Source: Paractinoplanes ferrugineus | GTDB taxonomy: Bacteria; Actinomycetota; Actinomycetes; Mycobacteriales; Micromonosporaceae | Assembly: GCF_016862195.1 (NCBI RefSeq) | Contig: NZ_BOMM01000057.1 | Span: 98,239 to 162,238 of the forward strand | Reading direction: 5' to 3' | Length of the DNA stretch: 64,000 nt | Part shown: positions 34,944-45,670 of the stretch, piece by piece | How the letters are laid out: each line of letters opens with the position of its first letter | How positions within the stretch are numbered: the stretch's first letter is position 1 | Notes under the pieces: model-generated | What the model saw: only the letters and a program-made list of their open reading frames with translations | What the model was told of the DNA's origin: nothing | Database searches by the model: none | Position numbers and translations under genes: made by a program

Positions 34944-34972
34944 TTCGCCACATGACCGCCCCGCGATAGCAT
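34944..34972 (+). promoter_or_regulatory. Probable trpS leader promoter (TTCGCC-N17-TAGCAT)
   Basis: TTCGCC at 34944-34949 and TAGCAT at 34967-34972 with 17-base spacing. The -10 ends six bases before the leader-peptide ATG, so transcription would begin at or next to that ATG. Confidence 0.5.
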
Positions 34973-34978
34973 GCGGTC

Positions 34979-35014
34979 ATGCGCGTCACGAACCTCTGCT
35001 GGTGGCTGCCCTGA
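34979..35014 (+). CDS. Trp leader peptide of the trpS attenuator (MRVTNLCWWLP)
   Basis: An 11-codon open frame with tandem Trp codons (35000-35005) followed by Leu, Pro and stop. It lies directly upstream of a set of mutually exclusive hairpins and the trpS gene. The peptide itself need not have a function; ribosome speed over the two Trp codons would report charged tRNA-Trp. It has no Shine-Dalgarno sequence and is probably leaderless. Strong by position, content and structure. Confidence 0.85.
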   Translation: MRVTNLCWWLP

Positions 35015-35074
35015 CGGGCGGCCCACCCAGACGCGCACCACCTCATCGCGGCCGCCCCTCCGGGCGGCCGTTTT
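35001..35074 (+). promoter_or_regulatory. Transcription attenuator of trpS
   Basis: Region 1 (GGTGG-CT-GCCC, 35001-35011) overlaps the Trp codons and can pair with region 2 (GGGCGGCCCACC, 35016-35027). Region 2 contains GGGCGGCC (35016-35023), identical to region 4 (35062-35069), so it can also pair with region 3 (GGCCGCCC, 35050-35057). Stalling at the Trp codons frees region 2 to form the 2:3 antiterminator; fast translation leaves 3:4 to terminate. This is the classic four-segment attenuator layout. Confidence 0.85.
35049..35074 (+). terminator. Intrinsic terminator within the trpS attenuator
   Basis: CGGCCGCCC-CTCC-GGGCGGCCG followed by TTTT: nine GC pairs, a four-base loop and a short U-tract, 58 bases before the trpS start. 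Unusually orthodox for a high-GC actinomycete. Confidence 0.9.
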
Positions 35075-35131
35075 CGCATGTCACGGCCGGTTTCCGGCGG
35101 GGCGCCACCCCCGTACCGAAAGGAACCAGCC

Positions 35132-36094
35132 ATGATCAAGCAACTCACCGGCTTCCAGTCGACCGGCAACCTGCACCTCGGCAACCTGCTCGGCGCCATG
35201 CGACCGCTGGTCGAGGCGCAGGCGACCGCCGACTCGATCGCCATGATCGCCGACCTGCACGCGCTCACCGTGGAGCATGATCCGGCGGCGGTGCGGGCGA
35301 ACACCCTGGAGGTGGCGACGCTGCTGCTGGCCGCCGGGGTAGACCCGCGCCGCACCGCGCTGATCGCCAACTCGCAGATCCCCGAGCACACCGAACTGCA
35401 CTACCTGCTGGAGTGCGTGACCGGCTTCGGGGAGGCCGCCCGCATGATCCAGTTCAAGGAGAAGTCGGCGAGCGGCGCGGTGCGGCTCAGCCTGCTCACC
35501 TATCCGGTGCTGATGGCCGCCGACATCCTGGTGCACGGCGCCGAGCACGTGCCGGTCGGCAACGATCAGGGTCAGCATCTGGAGCTGGCCCGCACGATCG
35601 CGCTACGTTTCAATGCCCGCTACGGGGAGACGTTCACCGTGCCGGCGGGCATCCGTCCGGAGTCGGCCGCGCGGGTCATGGATCTGTCCGACCCGACCCG
35701 CAAGATGAGTAAGAGCGCCCCCTCCCCGGCCGGGCGCATCGGGCTGCTCGATCCGCCCGACCGGATCCGCAAGACGATCTCCCGCGCGGTCACCGACACG
35801 ATCGGCGTGGTGCGTCATGATCCGGAGAAGCAGCCGGGCGTCACCAACCTGCTGGAGATCCTGGCCGCGTGCACCGATGAGAAGCCGACCGGGCTCACCT
35901 CTTACGGCGCGCTGAAACGCGAGGTCACCGACGCGGTGGTGGCGCTGCTCGCGCCCATCCAGGCCCGCTTCACCGAGCTCGCCGACGACCCCGGCTTCGT
36001 GCACCAGACCTTGGCCGAGGGCAAGGCCCGGGTGCGGCCTGCGGCGCTGGCGACCGTACGGCGTACGCGCGCGGCGATCGGGCTACTGGACTAA
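35132..36094 (+). CDS. trpS: Tryptophanyl-tRNA synthetase
   Basis: A 320-residue class I synthetase that charges tRNA-Trp. The HIGH-type motif is STGNLHLGNLLGA and the KMSKS motif is DPTRKMSKSAPS; SLLTYPVLMAADILVHGAEH and VPVGNDQGQHLELARTIA form the active site. Length is slightly short but normal. AAAGGA precedes the ATG. It is preceded by a Trp-rich leader peptide and attenuator. The 3' end overlaps the convergent GNAT gene by 12 bases. Confidence 0.97.
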   Translation: MIKQLTGFQSTGNLHLGNLLGAMRPLVEAQATADSIAMIADLHALTVEHDPAAVRANTLEVATLLLAAGVDPRRTALIANSQIPEHTELHYLLECVTGFGEAARMIQFKEKSASGAVRLSLLTYPVLMAADILVHGAEHVPVGNDQGQHLELARTIALRFNARYGETFTVPAGIRPESAARVMDLSDPTRKMSKSAPSPAGRIGLLDPPDRIRKTISRAVTDTIGVVRHDPEKQPGVTNLLEILAACTDEKPTGLTSYGALKREVTDAVVALLAPIQARFTELADDPGFVHQTLAEGKARVRPAALATVRRTRAAIGLLD

Positions 36095-36535
36095 GGCCGC
36101 GAGCCGCTTCTCGAAGCACACGCTGACGGGATTGCCGACGTACGGCCCGTACGCCGGGATCTGGTGGTAGCCCGACGACTGGTAGAGGGCGATCGCCGCG
36201 GGCCGGTAGTTGCCGGTCGCCAGCCGGATGACCGGCCGGTCCGCGGCGAGGGCCTCCTCCTCGACCGCGACGATCAGCTGGCGGGCGATTCCCCGGCCGC
36301 GGAAGGCCGGCCGCACGTACATCCGCTTCAGCTCGGCCGCGCCCGGTCCCATGGCCTGCCAGGCAGCGCAGGCCACAGCCCTTCCGTCAACCACCACCAC
36401 CATGTACGCAGCGTCATCGCCAGGCACGAACACCGTGGTCCTCGTGCCCCCGTCGAACTCCCGGATCTCTCGCTGCTCGGCTGTGACCAGGGCGGCGAGT
36501 TCCGGATCCAGGGCGGGTCGCGATTCGATCAGCAC
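36083..36535 (-). CDS. GNAT family N-acetyltransferase
   Basis: A 150-residue acetyltransferase: YMVVVVDGRAVACAAWQAMG, ELKRMYVRPAFRGRGIARQL (acetyl-CoA loop) and LATGNYRPAAIALYQSSGYH. Its substrate is unknown. GTG start. The gene is convergent with trpS with a 12-base overlap of coding ends. Confidence 0.9.
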   Translation of the reverse strand: MLIESRPALDPELAALVTAEQREIREFDGGTRTTVFVPGDDAAYMVVVVDGRAVACAAWQAMGPGAAELKRMYVRPAFRGRGIARQLIVAVEEEALAADRPVIRLATGNYRPAAIALYQSSGYHQIPAYGPYVGNPVSVCFEKRLAALVQ

Positions 36536-36592
36536 GGCGGTAACGCTAAGCGAGCACCATTGCCGGGTGGTTGCGACAAGCTGGACGACGTC

Positions 36593-38098
36593 CTATTCGC
36601 CGGTGTCGTCCTCATCGTCGGAGTCGGTGACCAGAACCGGCCGCTGCGCGTTCGCGAGGCTGGTCACGGTGCCGTCCGGCGCCATGTGCAGCAGCTCCTC
36701 GTCGGAGCGGACCCGGCGGGCCTTACGGGCGGCCAGGCGCTGGGAGGCGCTCGCCCGGTGGCTGTCCTCCTCGAGCCGGGCGTCGGTGCCCCGCGGCCCG
36801 GCCACGAACTCGCCGGCGTTGGGCTGCCAGTCGAACTCCATCACCCCGATGCGCACCGGGTCGCCGGCTTTGGCGCCCCGCTTGCCGAGTTCGGCCTCGA
36901 CGCCGAGGCGCTCGAGCCGGTCGGCCAGGTAACCCACAGCCTCTTCGTTGTCGAAGTTCGTCTGCTTGATCCACCGCTCCACCTTGGGGCCGCGCACCAC
37001 GAAGACACCCTCGTCGTCCTGCTCGACGGTGAAGCCGCTCTCGTCGACCGCCTTGGGACGGACGATCTCCCGGGTCGGCTCGACCGGCGGCTTGGCCAGC
37101 CGGTGCTCCGCCACGGTGGCGGCCAGCGCGAACATCAGTTCCTTGAGTCCCTCGCGGGTGACCGCGCTGACCTCGAACACCTGGTGACCGCGAGCTTCCA
37201 GGTCGGGGCGAACCATCTCGGCCAGGTCCCGGCCGTCCGGAATGTCGATCTTGTTGAGCACGACCAGCCGGGGGCGATCCTCGAGACCGCCGTACGCGGC
37301 CAGCTCGGCCTCGATCGCGTCGAGGTCGGCGAGCGGGTCACGCTCGATCTCCGGCGTCGCCGCGTCGAGCACGTGCACCAGCACCGAGGTGCGCTCGATG
37401 TGCCGCAGGAACTGCATGCCGAGGCCCTTGCCGGTGGCCGCGCCGGGGATGAGACCGGGCACGTCGGCGACGGTGAACGTCTGGTCGCCGGCCTGCACCA
37501 CACCCAGGTTGGGCACGAGCGTGGTGAACGGGTAATCAGCGATCTTGGGCTTGGCCGCGGACATCACCGAGATGAGCGACGACTTGCCGGCCGACGGGAA
37601 GCCGACCAGGCCGATGTCGGCCACGCTCTTCAGCTCGAGCACCACGTCGAGCTGGTCACCGGGCTCGCCCAGCTCGGCGAAACCGGGCACCTTGCGCCGG
37701 GTGTTCGCCAGCGAGGCGTTGCCCCGGCCACCCCGGCCACCCCGCGCCACCTCGAAGCTGGCGCCGGCGCCGATCAGGTCGGCCAGCACCTCGCCGTTCT
37801 CGCCGTGCACGACGGTGCCGTCGGGCACCTGGAGCACGAGGTCCTTGCCGTTGGCCCCGTCGCGGTTGGCACCCGCGCCGCCGCCGCCGTTGCCACCCTT
37901 GATGTGCGGGTGGAAGTGGAAGTCGAGCAGGGTGTGCTGCTGCGGGTCGACGACCAGCGTGATGCTGCCGCCGTGCCCGCCGTTGCCTCCGTCGGGGCCG
38001 CCGAGCGGCTTGAATTTCTCCCGGCGCACCGAGACGCAGCCGTGTCCGCCGTCACCCGCCTGCAGGTGAAGCACTACCCGGTCGACGAACGTGGTCAC
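36593..38098 (-). CDS. obg: GTPase Obg/CgtA
   Basis: A 501-residue ribosome-assembly and stress GTPase. The glycine-rich Obg fold opens TTFVDRVVLHLQAGDGGHGC and LGGPDGGNGGHGGSITLVVD; G1 is GFPSAGKSSLIS, G3 ADVPGLIPGA, G4 NKIDIPDG. An OCT-type C-terminal domain follows near GFTVEQDDEGVFVVRGPKVE, then an acidic tail ending DSDDEDDTGE. GTG start. It is third in rplU-rpmA-obg, a conserved bacterial operon. In Streptomyces Obg is essential and linked to sporulation and growth control. Confidence 0.97.
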   Translation of the reverse strand: MTTFVDRVVLHLQAGDGGHGCVSVRREKFKPLGGPDGGNGGHGGSITLVVDPQQHTLLDFHFHPHIKGGNGGGGAGANRDGANGKDLVLQVPDGTVVHGENGEVLADLIGAGASFEVARGGRGGRGNASLANTRRKVPGFAELGEPGDQLDVVLELKSVADIGLVGFPSAGKSSLISVMSAAKPKIADYPFTTLVPNLGVVQAGDQTFTVADVPGLIPGAATGKGLGMQFLRHIERTSVLVHVLDAATPEIERDPLADLDAIEAELAAYGGLEDRPRLVVLNKIDIPDGRDLAEMVRPDLEARGHQVFEVSAVTREGLKELMFALAATVAEHRLAKPPVEPTREIVRPKAVDESGFTVEQDDEGVFVVRGPKVERWIKQTNFDNEEAVGYLADRLERLGVEAELGKRGAKAGDPVRIGVMEFDWQPNAGEFVAGPRGTDARLEEDSHRASASQRLAARKARRVRSDEELLHMAPDGTVTSLANAQRPVLVTDSDDEDDTGE

Positions 38099-38123
38099 TC
38101 TTGCTCAACTCCTGTAAACGCAA

Positions 38124-38159
38124 CAGCGGGCCGCGGACCCGGAGGTCCGTGGCCCGCTG
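38124..38159 (-). terminator. Hairpin between rpmA and obg
   Basis: CAGCGGGCCGCGGACC pairs with GGTCCGTGGCCCGCTG (one wobble or mismatch) around a short loop; on the minus strand TTGCGTTT follows. It may reduce read-through from the ribosomal-protein genes into obg. Confidence 0.7.
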
Positions 38160-38167
38160 AGGAAAAG

Positions 38168-38425
38168 CTACTCCGAGACCGGCACGATGCTGACGGTCTT
38201 GCGACCGCGCAGCTTGCCGAACAGAACATTGCCCGCGGCCAGCGCGAACAGCGTGTCGTCGCCACCACGGCCGACGAGCTCGCCCGGGTGGAACTTCGTG
38301 CCGCGCTGGCGGATCAGGATCTCGCCGGCGTTGACCAGCTGGCCACCGAACCGCTTGACACCGAGCCGCTGAGCGGCGGAGTCACGGCCGTTGCGCGAGC
38401 TGGACGCACCCTTTTTATGAGCCAT
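38168..38425 (-). CDS. rpmA: 50S ribosomal protein L27
   Basis: An 85-residue protein: AHKKGASSSRNGRDSAAQRL, GVKRFGGQLVNAGEILIRQR and GTKFHPGELVGRGGDDTLFA. The N-terminus starts directly at AHKKG, without the cleaved extension found in Firmicutes, so it should reach the peptidyl-transferase centre without processing. Preceded by rplU after 14 bases. Confidence 0.98.
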   Translation of the reverse strand: MAHKKGASSSRNGRDSAAQRLGVKRFGGQLVNAGEILIRQRGTKFHPGELVGRGGDDTLFALAAGNVLFGKLRGRKTVSIVPVSE

Positions 38426-38439
38426 GAGTGATCCGCCCC

Positions 38440-38754
38440 TTACTTCCCGCTCTTGATGCCGGTTACCTTGACGAGGGTCAGCGGCTGGCGGTGACCCTGG
38501 CGCTTGTGGTAGCCGGTCTTGTTCTTGAACTTGTGGATCCGGATCTTCGGACCCTTGGTGTGCTCGGCGATCTCGCCGGACACCGTAACGTTGGCAAGCT
38601 TGGCCGCGTCGGTCACCAGGTTGTCACCGTCGACGAGGAGGACTGCGGCGAGCGTGAGCGCATCGCCGGGCACGCCCGCGAGCTTCTCGACCTCGATCAC
38701 GTCGCCCTCGGCAACCTTGTACTGCTTGCCGCCGGTCTTGACGATCGCGTACAT
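38440..38754 (-). CDS. rplU: 50S ribosomal protein L21
   Basis: A 104-residue protein: MYAIVKTGGKQYKVAEGDVI, VEKLAGVPGDALTLAAVLLV and HKFKNKTGYHKRQGHRQPLT with the final VTGI. It binds 23S rRNA domain I. First gene of rplU-rpmA-obg, with a 149-base upstream gap that likely holds the promoter. Confidence 0.98.
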   Translation of the reverse strand: MYAIVKTGGKQYKVAEGDVIEVEKLAGVPGDALTLAAVLLVDGDNLVTDAAKLANVTVSGEIAEHTKGPKIRIHKFKNKTGYHKRQGHRQPLTLVKVTGIKSGK

Positions 38755-38903
38755 CGGACGCGGACTCCCTGAGACTTGCGCAGCGAAAACCGCTGCTGGC
38801 GGATGGTGCTATCCCGGCCGGATGATGCACCGGGGCACGACGCATGAAAAGCGCCGTCGGCAAGCGTACTTCATGTAGCGCGCTTGCCCCAAACCGGGGA
38901 CGG

Positions 38904-39410
38904 TCAGCCCTTACCGCACGCCTTGTCGAGGGTGGTCGTAAGGTCCGACATCTTGTCCGCATTGAGCTTCGTGACGTCGCCCTTGAGCGCCTTGACCTGC
39001 TTGCTCATGTCGGTCAGCGCGCCCTTGAGGGCCTTGTCGTCGGCCAGCTTCGCCATGTCGGCGAGCGCCTCCGAGTAGTTCGTCACGTCCCGGTCGATCT
39101 TCTGCTGAGCCTCGCTCTTGGCCGCCGCGTCCTTGCTCTCCGAGTCAATTTTGATCTTGAGATCGGCGATGAAGGTCTGCCCGAAGCTCGTGCTGGTACG
39201 CGCGGCCTGATCGCAGATGGCCTTGGTGTTGCTGGACAGCGCCTGGTCGCCGGCCGCCGCCACGGACGGGTCCACCGCCACGGTGGCGCCCGCGGAACCG
39301 CCGGCGACCGGAGTCGCGCCACCGGCCGGGGTGACGGCGTCGTCGCTGCCGGAGCAGCCGGCGGCGACGGCGAGGAAGGGCACAACTATGAGCAATGCGA
39401 GGGGTCGCAT
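38904..39410 (-). CDS. Predicted lipoprotein with helical C-terminal domain
   Basis: A 168-residue protein. The signal peptide MRPLALLIVVPFLAVAAGCS has a lipobox (AAGC, Cys19). After a short Gly/Thr/Pro linker, residues 60-165 are rich in Ala, Lys and Asp and predicted helical (DLKIKIDSESKDAAAKSEAQ, YSEALADMAKLADDKALKGA), with Cys pairs near both ends of the domain (ICDQAAR and DKACGKG) that may form a disulfide. Surface location is expected; function unknown. Confidence 0.82.
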   Translation of the reverse strand: MRPLALLIVVPFLAVAAGCSGSDDAVTPAGGATPVAGGSAGATVAVDPSVAAAGDQALSSNTKAICDQAARTSTSFGQTFIADLKIKIDSESKDAAAKSEAQQKIDRDVTNYSEALADMAKLADDKALKGALTDMSKQVKALKGDVTKLNADKMSDLTTTLDKACGKG

Positions 39411-39472
39411 CGGTCTCCTCGGGGGAAAGGCTTATCGATTTCCGCGAGGGTAGCCGACTCGGCGGGGAAGGA

Positions 39473-39515
39473 GCGGCTCAGCTCTAAGGTTTGTTTACCA
39501 ATAGAGCCGAGCCGC
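39473..39515 (-). terminator. Hairpin after rne
   Basis: Fourteen-base arms GCGGCTCAGCTCTA (39473-39486) and TAGAGCCGAGCCGC (39502-39515) with one mismatch, and an inner GGT/ACC pairing. It follows the rne stop by nine bases on the minus strand. Confidence 0.75.
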
Positions 39516-39523
39516 CCGAAAAC

Positions 39524-42500
39524 CTATGGCCGGGTACGCCGCCGGGCGCCACTGCGCCGCGACCGCCGCCGGCCCGAACCGGCACCCACCGGCTCGTCGT
39601 CGTCTTCCTCGTCCTCATCGTCGACCGCGTCCGGGTCGTCCGCGCCGGTCAGCCGCATCGGCTCGGCGGCCGGCCCGGAGTCGGCCGGCCCGGAGTCGGC
39701 CGGAGCCTCGTACCGGGACAGGTCGTAGCCGCTGATGTCGTACTCCGCGGCGGAACCGTCGGAGGCCGGCGTGGGAGCCGCGATCGACACGATGCCCGAA
39801 CCGTGCACCGGCGGGAGATCGGCCGCGATCGCGGCCGGGCTCTCGCGCTCGACCGGGGCCACCCGCTCCACCGGGACCACCCGCTCGACCGGGGCCACCC
39901 GCTCCACCGGGGCCTGCAGCGCGGCCGGCACCTCGTCGACCACGACTGCTTCCGCCTCGGCCGCGGCGGCCTCGACCGAGGCCGCCATGGCTCCGCCACG
40001 CCGCCGGCGTGAACGGGACGACGTCGGCTGCTCCTGGGGAGCGGCCGGCTGTTCCGTACGCGTAGCCGCCGCCACCGCCTTGACCTGGGTCCCGGCGCCG
40101 TTGGAGCCGGAGCCGTTGCCCCCGCCGCCGTTGCTCCGCTTCTCCGCCACCGGCTCGGTGTGGATCAGCAGGCCGCGGCCCTTGCAGTGGTCACAGGTCT
40201 CGCTGAACACCTCGAGCAGGCCCGACCCGATCCGCTTGCGGGTCATCTGCACCAGGCCGAGCGAGGTGATCTCGGTGACCTGGTGCTTGGTACGGTCCCG
40301 GCCCAGGCACTCGGTGAGCCGCCGCAGCACCAGCTCGCGGTTGCTCTCCAGCACCATGTCGATGAAGTCGATCACGACGATGCCGCCGAGGTCCCGCAGC
40401 CGGAGCTGCCGGACGATCTCCTCGGCCGCCTCGAGGTTGTTCCGGGTAACCGTCTCCTCGAGGTTGCCGCCGGCGCCGGTGTACTTACCGGTGTTGACGT
40501 CGACGACGGTCATCGCCTCGGTACGGTCGATCACCAGGTGGCCGCCCGAGGGCAGGAACACCTTGCGGTCGAGGCCCTTGAGGATCTGCTCGTCGATGCG
40601 CTTGTCGGCGAAGACGTCGGCGACCCCGGTGTACCGGTGCAGGCGCTCGACCAGATCCGGCGACACCGAGTTGAGATAGTTCTCCACCTCGGCGTACGCC
40701 TGGTCACCCTGCACCACCAGCTCGCGGAAGTCCTCGTTGAAGAGGTCCCGGACCACCCGCAGGACCAGTTCCGGCTCCTCGGAGAGGGCGGCCGGCGCGT
40801 GTCCGTCGGCGGCCCGGCGCTGGATCTCCTCCCACTGCGCCTGCAGCCGCTTGACGTCGCGGGCCAGCTCGTCCTCGCTGGCGCCCTCGGCCGCCGTCCG
40901 CACGATGACCCCGGCGCCGTCCGGCACCAGCTTCTTCAGCACGTCCCGCAGCCGCTTGCGCTCGTTGTCGGGCAGCTTGCGGCTGATCCCGGACGCGTTG
41001 CCGTTGGGCACGTAGACCAGGTGCCGGCCGGAGAGCGCGATGTGGCTGGACAGCCGCGCGCCCTTGTGCCCGATCGGGTCCTTGGTGACCTGCACCAGCA
41101 CCGAGTCGCCGGACTTGAGCGCCTGCTCGATCGAGCGGGCGCGACCCTCCAGGCCGGTGGCGTCCCAGTTGACCTCACCGGCGTAGAGCACGGCGTTACG
41201 GCCGCGGCCCACGTCGACGAACGCGGCCTCCATGCTCGGCAGGACGTTCTGCACCTTGCCGAGGTAGACGTTGCCGACCATGGTGCCGGAGGTGGCCCGC
41301 GCCACGTAGTGCTCGACCAGGATGCCGTCTTCCAGCACCGCGATCTGGGTGCGGTCCGACTTCTGCCGAACGACCATGACCCGGTCGACCGCCTCCCGGC
41401 GGGCCAGGAACTCCGACTCGCTCAGGATCGGCGGACGGGTGCGGCGCTGCTCGCGGCCGTCCCGGCGGCGCTGGCGCTTGGCCTCGAGCCGGGTCGACCC
41501 GGAGACGCCCTGCACCTCGTCGGTGCGGCGCGGCTCGCGCACCCGCACGACGGTGTGCACGCCGTCCTCGATGCCCCCGGTCTCGGCGTCGCCGGTCGAA
41601 CCCTTACGACGCCGGCGACGCCGCCGGCGGGTGACGCCGTCGCCCTCGTCGGGCTCGTCCTCACCCTCCTCGGCCTCCTCGGCGTCGGTCGCCTCGATCG
41701 GCTCCTCGTCCTCGGCGGTCTCGTCGCCGTCCTCGGCCGGGCCCTTGCCCCGGCCGCGGCCACGACGGCCCCGACGGCGGCGGCGGCGGCCGTTCACAAG
41801 TTCGTCGTCCGAATCGTCGTCGACGCCGTCCTCGACGTCGTCGGCGGTCTCGTCGGCCTCGTCGACGACCGGCTCGGCCACCTCGGCGACGGCCTCGACC
41901 GGCTCGGCGACCTCGTCGGCGGCCCCCCGGCGGCGGCGCCGGCTGCGGCGGGAGCTCTCGGCCGGCTCCTCGGCGGGCAGTTCGGCAACGGCCTCGGTGA
42001 TCTCCGGCTCGGCGACCGGCGCCGCGACGGGCGCGACCGCGGCCGTGCGCCGCGACCGGCGGTTGGTCGGCGCCGGCTCCTCGGTCGCCTCCGGCGGCAT
42101 GAAGAGTACGGCCGGGGGCAGCGCCGCGCGGCGCCCACGCCGTGGCTTGACCTCTTCGACGAAGTCGTCGTCGAGGGGCAGCACACCGATGATCGGAGCC
42201 GGCTCCTCAGCCGGCTCCTCGGCTTCCTCCTCGACGACCGGCCCGGCGGCCGGAGCCGTGGTCGGGTCGGCCAGGGAAGCAGCAGTCGGGTCGGCCTGGG
42301 AAGCAGCGGCCGGGTCGGCGGCGACGGGCACCGAGGCCCGGCCGATCGCGGGGGCCGTCTCGGTAACCGGTTGGACAGCCGGTTCCTCGACGGCGATCAG
42401 GGCGTCGACCGGCGGAAGCGCGGGAGCCGCGGCCTTCTTCCGACGGGTACGGGTGGCCTTCACCGGTGCCGCTGGTTCACCGTCGGCTGACGGCTCGCCC

Positions 42501-42784
42501 TCGGCCGGCGGCTCGGCGGCCGCGGCCGGCGCGGCTGCCGGAGCGGCGGCCTTGCGGCGGCTCCGGGTGGCCTTCACCGGCCGGGCCGGTGCCTGTTCGC
42601 CCTCGGCCGACGGCTCGGCTGAGGGGTCGGCCGAGGCTTCGACAGCCTCGGCGGCAGGGGCGGCCGCTTTACGGCGAGTGGTCCTCGTCCGGCGCGCAGG
42701 GGTGGCTGCGGTGCTCTCGGCGGCATCGGCGGGCGGCGTGACCGCTCCGTCCAACTCACCGCCCTGTGGCTCGTTATCGAGCAT
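39524..42784 (-). CDS. rne: Ribonuclease E/G family protein with long N-terminal extension
   Basis: A 1086-residue RNase E/G. The catalytic part starts near residue 450: VMVVRQKSDRTQIAVLEDGI, an S1 domain (TMVGNVYLGKVQNVLPSMEA), VDVNTGKYTG and IVVIDFIDM with metal-binding aspartates, and the zinc link CDHCKGRG near residue 866. The first 450 residues and the last 200 are Ala/Glu/Arg-rich and probably disordered, with basic clusters (RRRRRRGRRGRGRG). In mycobacteria similar flanks bind RNA and partner proteins. ATG at 42784 chosen; upstream in-frame codons lack support. Confidence 0.95.
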   Translation of the reverse strand: MLDNEPQGGELDGAVTPPADAAESTAATPARRTRTTRRKAAAPAAEAVEASADPSAEPSAEGEQAPARPVKATRSRRKAAAPAAAPAAAAEPPAEGEPSADGEPAAPVKATRTRRKKAAAPALPPVDALIAVEEPAVQPVTETAPAIGRASVPVAADPAAASQADPTAASLADPTTAPAAGPVVEEEAEEPAEEPAPIIGVLPLDDDFVEEVKPRRGRRAALPPAVLFMPPEATEEPAPTNRRSRRTAAVAPVAAPVAEPEITEAVAELPAEEPAESSRRSRRRRRGAADEVAEPVEAVAEVAEPVVDEADETADDVEDGVDDDSDDELVNGRRRRRRGRRGRGRGKGPAEDGDETAEDEEPIEATDAEEAEEGEDEPDEGDGVTRRRRRRRRKGSTGDAETGGIEDGVHTVVRVREPRRTDEVQGVSGSTRLEAKRQRRRDGREQRRTRPPILSESEFLARREAVDRVMVVRQKSDRTQIAVLEDGILVEHYVARATSGTMVGNVYLGKVQNVLPSMEAAFVDVGRGRNAVLYAGEVNWDATGLEGRARSIEQALKSGDSVLVQVTKDPIGHKGARLSSHIALSGRHLVYVPNGNASGISRKLPDNERKRLRDVLKKLVPDGAGVIVRTAAEGASEDELARDVKRLQAQWEEIQRRAADGHAPAALSEEPELVLRVVRDLFNEDFRELVVQGDQAYAEVENYLNSVSPDLVERLHRYTGVADVFADKRIDEQILKGLDRKVFLPSGGHLVIDRTEAMTVVDVNTGKYTGAGGNLEETVTRNNLEAAEEIVRQLRLRDLGGIVVIDFIDMVLESNRELVLRRLTECLGRDRTKHQVTEITSLGLVQMTRKRIGSGLLEVFSETCDHCKGRGLLIHTEPVAEKRSNGGGGNGSGSNGAGTQVKAVAAATRTEQPAAPQEQPTSSRSRRRRGGAMAASVEAAAAEAEAVVVDEVPAALQAPVERVAPVERVVPVERVAPVERESPAAIAADLPPVHGSGIVSIAAPTPASDGSAAEYDISGYDLSRYEAPADSGPADSGPAAEPMRLTGADDPDAVDDEDEEDDDEPVGAGSGRRRSRRSGARRRTRP

Positions 42785-42934
42785 GGGCGCTCTCCAGTTC
42801 TGGCGGCCCCGGGCGCGTTTGAGCGCTGCCACGCAGGATCGCCGCAAGTATTTCGGTCCCGGCCGTTTGTCGGACGGGCGGCCGAAGTCTGCCGACGGGA
42901 GCCGGCTGATGTTCAGCTGGCACCCTCCGATGAA

Positions 42935-43672
42935 TCAATCCTCGCGATCCGCGTCCAACGGATCGACGATCTCCCCCTGTGCGGTGAGCGTGCCCTGGGC
43001 CAGCCGGATCACCCGAGGGGGCACCGGCGGCTCCAGGCCAGCCACGACACGCAGGCCGGAAAGGACGTCATCGGGCCGTACGGCGGGCGTTACCTGTCGT
43101 ACGACAAGGTCGATTATCGCACACGGTGCGCCGTCCGCCCCGGAAGGTGGGCCGGACTGCTCCGTCACAGCGATATGCGTCACCGCCGAGCGGGCGTCGA
43201 AGGACCGCCGGCCCTGCTTCGTCATGCGCTCCACCTGCACTTCCCCGGCTTCGAGGAAGCTTTTGACGGCGGCCGCGGCCACCGCCGGGTCGACCTCGGG
43301 CAGTTCCAGCCGCCACCGGGAGGCGTCGATCCGGTCGGCCAGGCTGCCCTCCCCGGCCACCACCGCCTCGAGCACGTCGAGACCGGGCGAGAGGGCGGCG
43401 TCCAGGGCCGCCCGCATCTGCTCCGGGTCGACCTCCCGCTGGAGACCGATCTCCAGGTATTCGGCCTCGCTGCCGACGCCGGTGGGCGCCGCACTGGCGT
43501 ACGAGATCTTGGGGTGCGGGGTGAAGCCCTGGGAGAAGGCGATCGGCACGGCGGCACGGCGCAGGGCCCGTTCGAAGGCGCGCGCGAAGTCCCGGTGTGA
43601 GGTGAAGCGCAGCGGACCACGCTTGGCATACCGGATGCGGATGCGCTGGACGACCGGGGCCTGGCCGCCCAC
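42935..43672 (-). CDS. Radical SAM-associated protein (DUF2344 / TIGR03936 type)
   Basis: A 245-residue protein: QRIRIRYAKRGPLRFTSHRD, FARAFERALRRAAVPIAFSQ, GFTPHPKISYASAAPTGVGS and AEYLEIGLQREVD are characteristic of the DUF2344 family, which either follows or is fused to a B12-binding radical-SAM protein. It is here a separate gene 32 bases after such a partner. The joint role is unknown; tRNA or rRNA modification has been suggested by context near rne and rplU/rpmA. Confidence 0.88.
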   Translation of the reverse strand: MGGQAPVVQRIRIRYAKRGPLRFTSHRDFARAFERALRRAAVPIAFSQGFTPHPKISYASAAPTGVGSEAEYLEIGLQREVDPEQMRAALDAALSPGLDVLEAVVAGEGSLADRIDASRWRLELPEVDPAVAAAAVKSFLEAGEVQVERMTKQGRRSFDARSAVTHIAVTEQSGPPSGADGAPCAIIDLVVRQVTPAVRPDDVLSGLRVVAGLEPPVPPRVIRLAQGTLTAQGEIVDPLDADRED

Positions 43673-43704
43673 CGGCTGATTCTTGGGAGGAATGGCCTTG
43701 TCTC

Positions 43705-45648
<1,944 letters not shown>

Positions 45649-45670
45649 GGAAGTCCAGGGTACTCAGGCC

